Source: Lachnoanaerobaculum umeaense
Lineage (GTDB): Bacteria > Bacillota > Clostridia > Lachnospirales > Lachnospiraceae
Direction: 5' to 3'
DNA length: 64,000 bases
Assembly: GCF_003589745.1 (NCBI RefSeq)
Contig: NZ_CP032364.1
Location: 2,418,001 to 2,482,000 of the forward strand
The translations under genes and the position numbers were made by a program. This document shows positions 18,768-27,270 of this stretch, in pieces. Under the pieces are notes generated by a model. The model was not told the origin of the DNA. It worked only from the letters and a program-made list of their open reading frames with translations, and ran no database searches. Numbering within the stretch: position 1 is the stretch's first letter; each line of letters begins with the position of its first letter.

Positions 18768-20045
18768 CTACTTTATATAACTATTTTCCAAAACACCTAC
18801 ACAACTATACTCATCAAAGCCAAGATCAACCTGAGAAACAGCGTACCTTACCATTCCCTCACAAAGATTGCTGTCACTGTTTCTTAGGAATTTCAAAATT
18901 AATTTAGGGCTATCTTTCTTTATCACAATCTCTCCCTCAAAAAAACCATTCATGTCAGGTAAGATTTTATCTTCTTCTTTTAAAAATTGTTCCTCTACGG
19001 CTTCAAACCTTTCGCAAGACTTTAGAGATATATAATCAGATATATCAAGTTCTTCAATTATCCTTTCTATTTCTGCCTTGGTATGTATTTTTACTTTTCT
19101 ATTTTTCTCCCACCTGCCAATCATGTTCTCTTTTCTTTTATTACTTATTAAATCTATGGGTAATTCTTCTTTTGTATAACGAATATCAAAGATATTATAG
19201 CCGGTAAGGTCACTGTAGCTTTCCTCATATGACTTTATAAAAATTCTTTCATCTTCATGTCTTATGCTGACCATACCTTCTGTTTTTGCTATCAGTCTTA
19301 ATGCTACTTCTTTATCTTTTGATAATACCATCTCCCTCTCATAGTACAATCCGTCGTTACATGGACTCAAAAAAGTGCTACTTTTAAATAAAGTTTTCTC
19401 TATATTCCATACCGGATATATATCTTCTTTAATCATATCTGAGTATTTCCCATAGTCCACTTCCACTCCTCTTGCATCATCCGGTACATCTGACAAGTCA
19501 ATATCAAAAAAACGATCAATATATACTGTATTTACAGTATCCCATATAAGCCCGTTGTGTGAGAATGTTTCATGTAAATCGGCCACTTCTCTCCTGTATC
19601 GAAAAGCTTTCTTAGGCTTTACAAAAATCTCCACTTGTTCTCTTTCTTTTGTGAACGTAACTCTCAATTTGTCCTTTGAAAATTTTTTGCAAATACTGTC
19701 TGTTGCATCTAAATATACAGCTTTCACATTGTTTTCTCTTTGTTTTTCTTCTATTGCATCCTTCTCCTCTAATACATCTTCATTAGATATAGGATAAAAT
19801 CGTTTTAAAAATACCTTTTCTTTTTTTGATAGCAACATTATCGCAATTTCATAACTTTCTTTCCTATCTTCCAGTTCATCATATACTTTCTGATATAATG
19901 TTTTGAATCTTTCTTCAAATACTTCACTCATCTTATATAGGCCTTCGTATAAAACACTTTTTGCAAGAGCATATTCATCTTTATCTTTTATCTCGGAAAG
20001 TCTGTCCTTAACGTATTTTTTTACGTCAAATTCATCTAAATATCC
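18768..20045 (-). CDS. hypothetical protein, 425 aa, possible TssF-position gene
   Basis: I place the start at the ATG at 20045, with GGAGGAG eleven bases upstream. A longer frame beginning at 20120 would overlap the PP2C gene and lacks a ribosome site. The N-terminal about 110 residues are a helical, coiled-coil-prone region (FKTLYQKVYDELEDRKESYE). The rest is beta-rich with aromatic-rich segments such as GYNIFDIRYTKEELP. No membrane segment or known motif is seen. Its position before the 230-residue gene and after the regulatory block suggests a baseplate wedge component. This rests on order and size only. Confidence 0.75.
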   Translation of the reverse strand, partial: GYLDEFDVKKYVKDRLSEIKDKDEYALAKSVLYEGLYKMSEVFEERFKTLYQKVYDELEDRKESYEIAIMLLSKKEKVFLKRFYPISNEDVLEEKDAIEEKQRENNVKAVYLDATDSICKKFSKDKLRVTFTKEREQVEIFVKPKKAFRYRREVADLHETFSHNGLIWDTVNTVYIDRFFDIDLSDVPDDARGVEVDYGKYSDMIKEDIYPVWNIEKTLFKSSTFLSPCNDGLYYEREMVLSKDKEVALRLIAKTEGMVSIRHEDERIFIKSYEESYSDLTGYNIFDIRYTKEELPIDLISNKRKENMIGRWEKNRKVKIHTKAEIERIIEELDISDYISLKSCERFEAVEEQFLKEEDKILPDMNGFFEGEIVIKKDSPKLILKFLRNSDSNLCEGMVRYAVSQVDLGFDEYSCVGVLENSYIK

Positions 20046-20070
20046 CATACCCTTATAAACTCCTCCAATA

Positions 20071-21909
20071 TCAGTTTGACGAAGACTCCGACTCGCTTGT
20101 TTGCTGTACTGTGGATTCATTAGTTGCTGTAGAAGATACTGCTTCTTTCTGCTTTATTTCGTCAATCCTTTTTTGTACATCATTAAGCTTTTTATCCATC
20201 TGTATTGTATTTATCTCATCATTAAGCTTTACATAAAGTCTTCTTGCATACTCATAATTTTCTCTGGCTGTTTCAAAATCACCCCTTAAAAAGGCTTCAT
20301 CTCCTATAATCGCATAGCCGCTTGCAGTATTTTTTTCCTCTTCACTTTCACTGATTTTCTTATCTGCTGTAGAGATTTTCTCCTCTATCTCAGCAAGCCC
20401 GGCACTTTCACCTGATTTTTCCAACAAATCTTTTGCCGTATTATAGTTTGCCCTTGCAGACAAAAAATCACCTTTACTTAATGCCTCATCTCCCGCACTT
20501 AACATATCATTTGCCGATTGAAAGTTTTTTGACTGTTTGTCCGCTTCAGCCTGTTTTCCTTCCTGATCTTTTGCAATAGCTTGATCTACTGCTAGGAGTT
20601 TGGCCTCCGCCTTTAACTTTCCCTCTTCATAACCTATCTTTCTTGACTCATTTTTTGCGTCATTGTATCGTTCTCTTGCCCTTTCGTATATTTCAGAGTC
20701 AAAAAGTATATCTCCATTATCCAAACTTAGATTTACGCTTTCATATCCCGATATAAAATCAAGTTTTCCTTTTACATAAGAAAGCCCGGCATTATCTGCA
20801 TATGGAATTTCATCCAATACAAGTTTATATAAAGATTTTGCTTCACTGTAACTTTCTGTATTGTATTTTTCATCTGCCTCAAGTATTCCTTCAATAACTT
20901 GTTCATAGTGATAAAGCAACTCTTTCATATCCTTATCTCTGAGGCCTTCAGCCTTCTTTATTGACTCTTCACATTCTGTATCCGCTTTTTTATAATTTTC
21001 CATTTCAATAAATTTAAGCATCTTATCATAATGTGTATCCATATCTTCTTTTAACTCTTTTCTATATCGAGTATAAAAATATATAGCAATAACTGTAGCT
21101 AATATTAAAACTACAGCAACAATCGAACCGATTAAAATGAGCTTCCTTCTTCTTTTCTTCTTCGTATCCGACTCAATAAATACTTTATCAATATAAATCC
21201 CTGCAATTGTATAATTATCAATATATTTTCTGTTTTTATCGAGTATGGCAGTTTCCACTTCTCCAAGACATTCGCTCGGATCTTTTCCACTGTTTTCAAA
21301 AATCTTATCAATTTCTCCCTCGGACACATTCTCCCAAATGCCCTTTGTATAGAGAATTAAAATATCTGTATCAAAAAGTTTTATTTTTCCTGATATTACG
21401 GGAGAAAAATCCTTCTGGCCCAAGTATGAATATAAATTGCTTCTTTGTTCATGTCTTGATAAGGCATCTTCACTAAGCAGTTCATTTGACACCATCTCAC
21501 TGCTTAAAGATGTATCAGTACTTTTATAAAAAACTTTATTATTTCTATATAATCTTATTCTTGTATTTCCGGCATATGCTAAACGCAAATTCTCATAATC
21601 GGTTACTGCAACTACTATTGATGCCTTTAGTCTCATGTACTTTTCAGACTTTAACAGTACTTCATTTGCATATTTTAGATACTTATGTATACTTGCCTTT
21701 GACATTGACGGTTTTTCCTGAAATTTTAAAATTACACTTTCCACCGCTTCCTTTGCAGACTCGGTATCTGCTATATCCTCAATACCGTCTGCCAATACAT
21801 AGCAGGCAAAATTATCAAGCTCCGCATAAGCAAAATAATCACTGTTTTTAAGTGCACTGCCCTCTTCTGAAATAAAGTTTGTATTAAATCTGCTGTTTTG
21901 CTTACGCAT
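20071..21909 (-). CDS. membrane-anchored PP2C-fold protein with helical repeat tail
   Basis: This 612-residue protein has three parts. Residues 1-250 are a cytoplasmic PP2C-like domain with ALKNSDYFAYAEL, CYVLADGIED and DNYTIAGIYI in the positions of the metal-binding motifs. A basic stop-transfer KKKRRRK and one membrane helix follow at about 255-285. The long C-terminal part is charged, helical and TPR-like (YKKADTECEESIKKAE, LSKGDFLSARANYNTAKDLL and FLRGDFETARENYEYARRLY). The expected TDG motif reads YTKGIWE, so one catalytic aspartate is lysine. It may be a weak or inactive phosphatase acting as a transmembrane sensor. PP2C/FHA pairs regulate type VI assembly elsewhere. Confidence 0.85.
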   Translation of the reverse strand: MRKQNSRFNTNFISEEGSALKNSDYFAYAELDNFACYVLADGIEDIADTESAKEAVESVILKFQEKPSMSKASIHKYLKYANEVLLKSEKYMRLKASIVVAVTDYENLRLAYAGNTRIRLYRNNKVFYKSTDTSLSSEMVSNELLSEDALSRHEQRSNLYSYLGQKDFSPVISGKIKLFDTDILILYTKGIWENVSEGEIDKIFENSGKDPSECLGEVETAILDKNRKYIDNYTIAGIYIDKVFIESDTKKKRRRKLILIGSIVAVVLILATVIAIYFYTRYRKELKEDMDTHYDKMLKFIEMENYKKADTECEESIKKAEGLRDKDMKELLYHYEQVIEGILEADEKYNTESYSEAKSLYKLVLDEIPYADNAGLSYVKGKLDFISGYESVNLSLDNGDILFDSEIYERARERYNDAKNESRKIGYEEGKLKAEAKLLAVDQAIAKDQEGKQAEADKQSKNFQSANDMLSAGDEALSKGDFLSARANYNTAKDLLEKSGESAGLAEIEEKISTADKKISESEEEKNTASGYAIIGDEAFLRGDFETARENYEYARRLYVKLNDEINTIQMDKKLNDVQKRIDEIKQKEAVSSTATNESTVQQTSESESSSN

Positions 21910-21918
21910 TTTCTCCTC

Positions 21919-22734
21919 CTACATTCCAATAATTATCAGTCCCAGATTAGCCGTTTCTTTATTTTTACCTTTTATAACTTCTATAATCTCTCTTGCTTTT
22001 TCTTTACATGAGTTCTTTTTTACAAGAACTTCTTCCATTTCCCTAACTGAAATACTGTTTTGCACACTTTCAGTTAGCATTACAAGCATATCTTTTTTCT
22101 TTAATCTTATATCATTCCTACTTACAAGAGGAGGCATATAATCATCTCTTCCTACAAAATTGTATGCCCTGTTTATATCGGAAATTCTAAGTGCCGCCTC
22201 TTTACTTAAAAGCCCTTTACTTACTTTTTCTTTTATAAGCTCCTCCATAATCTGCCCCTTACTAAGGAGTATAAGTTCTTTTCCTCTTAAAATATAAATA
22301 TTCATATGCCCGACTATGGCGTATTTCAATGTATTTCCATTTAGTACAATACATCCTGCATAAGCCTTTCCCATATCCGGTATATTTAGTACATTTGTAT
22401 TAGCCAGTTTAAATACCTTTTCAAAGAAGCTGTCAGGACTTTGTGTACTGTCATATTGGTCATATAATTTAGTAAAAGTTCTTACTGTAGTCAGTGCCGC
22501 AACTTTTCCTGCATAATCTCTTCCTTCCCCTGCTGTAAGAACCGCCATCATGCCGCCATTTAATCTTTTAATACCATATGCATTTGTCTGAATCTGTCTT
22601 TTTCCTATATCAAGTACAGCTTCTACATCAAATATACCGTTTTTTCCTTTTTTTACTTGTATAGATATCCTTAGAATTAAAATTCCAAAAGCAATTATTA
22701 TGCAAATTACATTTGCCCATAAAGCAATTTCCAT
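21919..22734 (-). CDS. membrane-anchored degenerate PP2C-like protein
   Basis: The start is the ATG at 22734, seven bases after GAGGT. A longer reading would run back into the upstream FHA gene. One N-terminal membrane helix (about residues 4-25) is followed by a PP2C-like fold. The expected ADGMGG motif is VLTAGEGRDYAG, GDSR is replaced by VGHMNIYIL, TDG by MLTESVQNS, and the final DN by TANLGLIII. All the usual metal-ligand aspartates I can place are gone, so this is probably a pseudophosphatase. It sits between an FHA gene and the second PP2C-fold gene. A signal-relay or scaffolding role at the membrane is likely. Confidence 0.82.
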   Translation of the reverse strand: MEIALWANVICIIIAFGILILRISIQVKKGKNGIFDVEAVLDIGKRQIQTNAYGIKRLNGGMMAVLTAGEGRDYAGKVAALTTVRTFTKLYDQYDSTQSPDSFFEKVFKLANTNVLNIPDMGKAYAGCIVLNGNTLKYAIVGHMNIYILRGKELILLSKGQIMEELIKEKVSKGLLSKEAALRISDINRAYNFVGRDDYMPPLVSRNDIRLKKKDMLVMLTESVQNSISVREMEEVLVKKNSCKEKAREIIEVIKGKNKETANLGLIIIGM

Positions 22735-22756
22735 ATTATTTACCTCATAATTATTT

Positions 22757-23248
22757 TTACCATGAAAACTGCTTACCACATAAGGCAATATATAAAAACT
22801 CACTCTCCCCCATGGTAATTACATCATATGTTTCCAAAACCTGAGGTGTATACACAGCCTTACCATTTAGGTATGTAATTCCTCCTCCTTCTGTACAAAT
22901 CAAGGTGCCTTCCATATCTCTTTCATCAAATGATAAAATTGCATGATTCTCCTGTTTTATTGCATTATCACCTATAATTTGAATATCCATAGCATCTGTT
23001 CTTCCAATATAGTTTTTCCCAAATACTACTCTATAATCCTTTCCGTACCTCGGTCCTTTAATGCATACCAACCATGCACACACCGGCTTGGTTTTTATTC
23101 TAATCAAGCTTTCTTCAAGTTCAGCATCATCAAAAGATTCCTCAAGCTCTCTTCTTTCAGTCATATCCATATTACAGTATGGGCATATATTCCCATATCT
23201 TCTCTTTGAAAACATATGACCGTTTTTGCATCGTATTAAATTCCCCAT
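22757..23248 (-). CDS. zinc-ribbon protein with one FHA domain
   Basis: This 163-residue protein begins with a zinc ribbon (CKNGHMFSKRRYGNICPYCN, residues 7-27). A short acidic linker follows, then one FHA-like domain: CAWLVCIKGPRYGKDY, YIGRTDAMDIQIIG, KQENHAILSFD, and a closing MGESEFLYIAL. It is clearly related to the two-FHA protein at 13633-14598, sharing the same ribbon and WLVCI strand. The phosphothreonine-binding signature is altered (QENHA in place of SRxH). It lies five bases after the membrane FHA gene and just ahead of the PP2C-like genes, so these form one regulatory block. Confidence 0.88.
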   Translation of the reverse strand: MGNLIRCKNGHMFSKRRYGNICPYCNMDMTERRELEESFDDAELEESLIRIKTKPVCAWLVCIKGPRYGKDYRVVFGKNYIGRTDAMDIQIIGDNAIKQENHAILSFDERDMEGTLICTEGGGITYLNGKAVYTPQVLETYDVITMGESEFLYIALCGKQFSW

Positions 23249-23253
23249 AGCTC

Positions 23254-23781
23254 TTACCTTATCTGTAATTTATTCAGTCCAATAAAAATATAGTCGTTTT
23301 TTACAAGTCTACTTTGTCCATCTCGTATGTTATAAAGTTTATCTTCTAAAAACCCTTTTATCTGTGTTCCGTTTTTACTCTGCATGTCTTCTATATACCA
23401 GAGCCCCTCCACATAGTTAAGTACTGCATGAATATCACTTACTGTTCCACCAAAAGCAGTATCGCATAGGTCTATATCTATATCTTCCTCGCTGTTTTTC
23501 TTTCCTATTACAACCGAATTTTTCCCTAATATACTCCAACTTCTTATAACTGTATTTTCCTCACTTAAGAGTACAAGTTCTGATAGAAATGTATCTTGTA
23601 TCTTTTCTCTTTTTAAAGAAAAATCCTTTATCAGAAAATAGATCAAAGAACCTGAAACTAAAAAAGAAAACATATAAAATATATATCCGCCATTCCATGC
23701 CCTTCCAAAGATCCCTGTAATTATGGCGCACAATATGGCCATAGTTATACCTAAAATATCAATTAAACATTTTTTATTCAT
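23254..23781 (-). CDS. membrane protein with C-terminal FHA domain
   Basis: This 175-residue protein has two membrane helices at about residues 8-25 and 30-50, then a cytoplasmic FHA domain. It is the most canonical FHA in the locus: SDIHAVLNYVEG, WYIEDMQSKNGTQI and a closing DYIFIGLNKLQI. The position after the opening glycine is lysine instead of arginine (VVIGKKNS). It is the first gene after the tube genes and their terminator. Its ribosome site lies inside a hairpin, described separately, so its translation may be controlled. The likely role is a membrane docking point for a phosphothreonine-bearing partner. Confidence 0.88.
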   Translation of the reverse strand: MNKKCLIDILGITMAILCAIITGIFGRAWNGGYIFYMFSFLVSGSLIYFLIKDFSLKREKIQDTFLSELVLLSEENTVIRSWSILGKNSVVIGKKNSEEDIDIDLCDTAFGGTVSDIHAVLNYVEGLWYIEDMQSKNGTQIKGFLEDKLYNIRDGQSRLVKNDYIFIGLNKLQIR

Positions 23782-23876
23782 ATATCTCTCCCCTACTTTT
23801 ATTCAAGTAGGGGGTGATTTATTCTCCCTACTCGTCAGCATGGCGGTACTTGTCGCAAGGCGATAATTCCCTGACG
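23782..23876 (-). promoter_or_regulatory. structured leader with sequestered ribosome site upstream of the membrane FHA gene
   Basis: On the minus strand a 9-bp perfect hairpin pairs CCCCTACTT (23805-23813) with AAGTAGGGG (23790-23798), and the second arm contains the ribosome site of the FHA gene. Just upstream, GAGTAGGGAG (23826-23835) could pair with the same CCCCTACT arm and free the site. Further upstream an arm pair CGTCAG/CTGACG (23871-23876 and 23833-23838) encloses a TCGC/GCGA stem-loop (23853-23863). The mutually exclusive pairings look like a translational switch. No known riboswitch class is recognised. Confidence 0.5.
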
Positions 23877-23884
23877 CCAACACT

Positions 23885-23919
23885 ATAAAAAACAAGGCTG
23901 CATGACAAGTCATACAGCC
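23885..23919 (-). terminator. Rho-independent terminator after the tube genes
   Basis: On the minus strand GGCTGTATGAC and GTCATGCAGCC pair over 11 bp (one G-U) around a two-base loop, followed by TTGTTTTTTATAG. It lies 26 bases past the stop of the second tube gene and before the FHA gene. Partial read-through would make tube protein in large excess over the regulatory and baseplate genes. Confidence 0.85.
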
Positions 23920-23944
23920 TACATTTCTAACGGCTGATTATCTG

Positions 23945-24373
23945 TTATTCGGCTGCATAACCGCCTTCCACTACCAGACCTGCCATTTTATCTTTTTTCT
24001 GTTTTATTACAAGAGTAAAGTTTCCAACACCTTCCTCATCTCCATGCCTCTCTGTATAAGCAACTACAAATGCATTAGAAAATACATATTTTCTTTTTGT
24101 AATTCCTGCTACAATCTGCTCTACAGTAACCTTTCTGTAGCAATCTTTGCTCTGTGCAGGAACCATTGACCAAAGTGCCATGTTTTTTGTAGAATCAAAA
24201 GGATCTCCATCTACCGCAGTCAGAATCTTTCCTGTGATTTCCATGGTAGCACCGGCATCATTGGTACGTGCATTTGAATCAATCGGAATATCAGTAGATA
24301 AAAACACACTGTTTACGCATTCCTTTGCCAGTTCAAAACTTTCATTACCCTCAATTTTTACTTTATATGCCAT
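23945..24373 (-). CDS. Hcp/tail-tube-like protein, copy 2
   Basis: This 142-residue, beta-rich protein has no signal peptide. It is similar along its length to the neighbouring 141-residue protein: shared segments include IDSNARTNDAGA, ALWSMVP, CYRKVTVEQIVAG and RKYVFSNAFVVAYTER. The size, the internal NAFVV(A/E)Y(T/S)E strand and the placement right after the sheath candidate fit a tube protomer of the Hcp/phage tail-tube superfamily. Hexameric rings of such proteins stack inside the sheath and carry effectors. A strong terminator follows it. Homology to Hcp is judged by pattern and context and not by an alignment. Confidence 0.75.
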   Translation of the reverse strand: MAYKVKIEGNESFELAKECVNSVFLSTDIPIDSNARTNDAGATMEITGKILTAVDGDPFDSTKNMALWSMVPAQSKDCYRKVTVEQIVAGITKRKYVFSNAFVVAYTERHGDEEGVGNFTLVIKQKKDKMAGLVVEGGYAAE

Positions 24374-24392
24374 GCTTAAACCCTCCTATTCC

Positions 24393-24818
24393 TTATTCTC
24401 CGGCATATCCGCCTTCTACAGTCACTTTCGCATTATTATCCTTCTTTTGACGGATATGAATGTAAAACTCTCCTGTTCCGTTCACATCATCTGCCCTCTC
24501 AGAATACTCTACAACAAAAGCATTTGGAATGACATACTTCCTTACAACAGCTCCTGCTGAAACTACTGTAACCTCCGCCACTCTGTAACAATCTGCATTT
24601 TCAGATGGTATTTGAGACCATTTTGCAAGCTTTAATACATCATCACTATCAGCTCCGACATTGTACAAAACTCGTCCCCAAACTTTGACTCCTAAGCCGT
24701 AATCTGTCGCCTTTGCATTAGAATCCTTTGGCGACTCAGACAAAAACTCTGCATTTACGATACTTCTCTCGTCAAAGTCCGCTACTTCTGAACCGGTTAC
24801 TCTGAATCTAATTCCCAT
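24393..24818 (-). CDS. Hcp/tail-tube-like protein, copy 1
   Basis: This 141-residue paralogue of the gene directly downstream shares DSNAKATDYGLG, LAKWSQIPS, CYRVAEVTVVSAGA and RKYVIPNAFVVEYSER in matching positions. It is soluble and beta-rich, as expected for a tube ring subunit. A good ribosome site (TAGGAGG) precedes the start. The tandem pair may form mixed rings, or one copy may serve as an initiator, effector carrier or adaptor. It follows the sheath candidate by about 100 bases of AT-rich sequence that may hold an extra promoter, again favouring strong tube expression. Confidence 0.75.
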   Translation of the reverse strand: MGIRFRVTGSEVADFDERSIVNAEFLSESPKDSNAKATDYGLGVKVWGRVLYNVGADSDDVLKLAKWSQIPSENADCYRVAEVTVVSAGAVVRKYVIPNAFVVEYSERADDVNGTGEFYIHIRQKKDNNAKVTVEGGYAGE

Positions 24819-24919
24819 TGTGCTACCTCCTATAAAAGTATTATTATAGTAAAACCTCTTAAAATATTATAAAAATATTTTTCGACTAACAAAGTTGCAG
24901 GTATATTACTTTATGTAAT
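24819..24919 (-). promoter_or_regulatory. candidate internal promoter ahead of the tube genes
   Basis: The gap between the sheath candidate and the tube genes is very AT-rich. On the minus strand it contains a TTGTTA hexamer and, 15 bases on, TATAAT, plus a second TATAAT closer to the tube start. Spacing is not ideal, so the assignment is weak. An internal promoter would agree with the high tube demand implied by the terminator after the second tube gene. Confidence 0.3.
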
Positions 24920-27091
24920 TTATTCTCCTGCACGGTTTAACGGTACTTCAAGTCTCTTTATTGCATTACCGAAGCTTATTTCTATTGTGCATACACCTGC
25001 TGTTTCATCCGCTTCATAGGTAATATCATCACCTGCACCAAGTATAGCATTAATATTTGACCTCTTTGAAAGCCAAACACTCTTTTGACTTGAAGGATTA
25101 TTAGAGAAAAACTTACCTATATTCTCTGATTTGAAGTCACCTGTTGCATGTCTTAAAATTCTTTCGATATAATTTGCTGTCTGTGTCTTATAAATCGGCT
25201 CATAGCTTCCACCTGACAGTTTTAAATTTCTTGCTTTGTAAACCATTATATGGCTGATATTTTCTCCATCCAAAACCGCATTCTCAGAAGAAAATACAAA
25301 TCCGAATCCTCTTTTGTTAATATCATCTTTAACACTATTAGTAAACCCGGTTATCTCTTTAGACATTGTAGTATGCACCTTAAGTGAATTGTTCTTAGCC
25401 TCAATATCAAATCTCACTCCCGGTAAATCAGTATCAACATCTTTTTTAAAGTACTCTTTTAAATACTCCGGAGACTGATAACTTGCCACAAATCCGGCCG
25501 CCACATAAGCTGCACCTATATATACTCCATCTATCCAGAGTTTCATAATATCTTCTTTTGCCTTAGAAAGTTCTGCTGCCTCGTTTTCATTGATTATCAT
25601 CTTGCTTTCAAGCTTTACCCCCGACTTATCCTTTGGAATAATGGTAAAGTTAGGCACACATGGAATCAAATATTCTGAATAAGGCTTTCCGCTAAGACCT
25701 GAACATCTATCATCAAAAAATCCTACACCGGTCATTGCCATACTGTTAAAAGTTGTCTTATCTCCGGTTTCATATGAATAAAAACACTGTACACCATAGT
25801 CCTTTAGTGCATCCGCAATCCTTGCCAATGACTCAACGCTTATATTCTCTGATTTTATACTGTCTTTATTACCTTTAAATCTCTCTCTGGTTACATTCAT
25901 CTTTGATTTTTCATCTAAAGATACACCTGCAACAATTGCATACCATACAGTATTACTGTAATCATTTTTTTCATTCACTGTATTCAGATATGCACAAAGT
26001 TTTGGTACATTTAAGCTGTTTGCCATCACTTCATTTTTTACATTTGCAATAAGCAGTGTCGGTTTCATACCTTTTACCTGCTTTGGATACTGCTCAAAAA
26101 ATGCCCATACACCTAAAATTTTTTCAACTAAAGGTTTTACAACTTTTATAAAATCATCCTTTGCATTCTTATAAAATTCAAGATATGTATTATAGTTTGC
26201 CACTTCTTTTTTGACATCTATCTGACTTTGCATAGCTGAATTTAAAGGACAAAATGTTCTTACTACCAGTTGCTTTACATAGCTGTTACCCTCAGCATTA
26301 AGTGCATCATAATCCTCCTCAAGGGCTTCTATCAAGCCGGCATTTGAGTTATCATCTGCAAGAACAAGTCTGCTCTCTTCCACTTTCGGTGCTTCAATTA
26401 CTGTAAGTTCTCCCTCGGAAGACATTGTTAGAAGCCCTAATGTTAATGCATCATTACTCTTTGACTCTTCTGATTCCCCCAACAAAAGTCTTGTTTTTAT
26501 ATCGGAAATTGCCAACGGAATCATAGCCATAAGGTTTTGATAATTTGCACTTGCCTCTTCAAACATTGAATTAAGTTTATCTCCGAGATCAAGCTTATGT
26601 GGGTCTCCGTCTTCAAGCTTTGCATACTCTGCATATGTATACTGGAGTTCTTTTCTAACCTGCTTGATATCATCCATTACTTTTGACGGTGAAATCATCT
26701 CTGTAAGCTTTTCAAATTTAAAATCTGCATTTATAATTCCCTGACTTCTTTTTGTCTCCACCAAGGTCATAAGCATTTTCAAAAAATCATTATGTGCATT
26801 TAGATGAACTATGCTTAGCATATTCTCCGGAACACCTGCAGGTTTCTCTTTTGAATATACAATTTTCCCCGTTGATGCATTAAAAAAAGAGTATACTGTA
26901 GGGTCAAACTTTTCTAAAAACTCATCAAAATCTTTAACCAAAAGTGCTTCATTGATTTCCTTTACTTTATCATCACTTAGACTATCCAACCCTCTTACAT
27001 CACCTACTAAAGTAAGTAAGTTCAGTTTCTCCGGATTAATCTCTTCAATCAATAAAGTACGATTCGTTTGCCTTATAATACTCTCTGCCAT
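24920..27091 (-). CDS. contractile sheath candidate, 723 aa
   Basis: This is the first gene of the locus. Its ATG has AAAGGAG nine bases upstream. The protein is soluble and acidic with no signal peptide. Residues 1-215 are mixed then helical (FEKLTEMISPSKVMDDIKQVRKEL). A low-complexity acidic linker follows near 215-260. The C-terminal about 460 residues are alpha/beta and include PTLLIANVKNEVMANS, PKLCAYLNTVNEKN and a closing KRLEVPLNRAGE. Position before the tube genes and size are what a fused TssB-TssC-like sheath would show. I see no motif that proves this. If it is not the sheath, the sheath must lie outside the window. Confidence 0.6.
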   Translation of the reverse strand: MAESIIRQTNRTLLIEEINPEKLNLLTLVGDVRGLDSLSDDKVKEINEALLVKDFDEFLEKFDPTVYSFFNASTGKIVYSKEKPAGVPENMLSIVHLNAHNDFLKMLMTLVETKRSQGIINADFKFEKLTEMISPSKVMDDIKQVRKELQYTYAEYAKLEDGDPHKLDLGDKLNSMFEEASANYQNLMAMIPLAISDIKTRLLLGESEESKSNDALTLGLLTMSSEGELTVIEAPKVEESRLVLADDNSNAGLIEALEEDYDALNAEGNSYVKQLVVRTFCPLNSAMQSQIDVKKEVANYNTYLEFYKNAKDDFIKVVKPLVEKILGVWAFFEQYPKQVKGMKPTLLIANVKNEVMANSLNVPKLCAYLNTVNEKNDYSNTVWYAIVAGVSLDEKSKMNVTRERFKGNKDSIKSENISVESLARIADALKDYGVQCFYSYETGDKTTFNSMAMTGVGFFDDRCSGLSGKPYSEYLIPCVPNFTIIPKDKSGVKLESKMIINENEAAELSKAKEDIMKLWIDGVYIGAAYVAAGFVASYQSPEYLKEYFKKDVDTDLPGVRFDIEAKNNSLKVHTTMSKEITGFTNSVKDDINKRGFGFVFSSENAVLDGENISHIMVYKARNLKLSGGSYEPIYKTQTANYIERILRHATGDFKSENIGKFFSNNPSSQKSVWLSKRSNINAILGAGDDITYEADETAGVCTIEISFGNAIKRLEVPLNRAGE

Positions 27092-27270
27092 CCTTGCGTC
27101 TCCTTTAAAAAAATATTAAGTTTTACTTGCACCTAATACAGCCTCTTAAAAATGCATAAAATTCCCCCTCATTCTCTCTCGTAATATCATATTAAGTGCA
27201 ATGCTCTACGTACACATTTTCTAACATTTGCATTTTGTATAATTTTCTTCACACTTTTCTTCCTGGTTTA

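Noticed and set aside
20046..20120. Longer start of the 425-residue protein at 20120
   Set aside because: It would overlap the PP2C gene by 50 bases and has no ribosome site, while the ATG at 20045 has GGAGGAG upstream.
22735..22803. Longer start of the second PP2C-like protein at 22803
   Set aside because: It overlaps the FHA gene; the ATG at 22734 has a good ribosome site and begins directly at the membrane helix.
1..27091. Prophage or phage-tail-like bacteriocin
   Set aside because: No capsid, terminase, portal, integrase, holin or lysin gene; the FHA, PP2C, Hsp70, DUF4280 and Rhs genes fit a secretion locus better.
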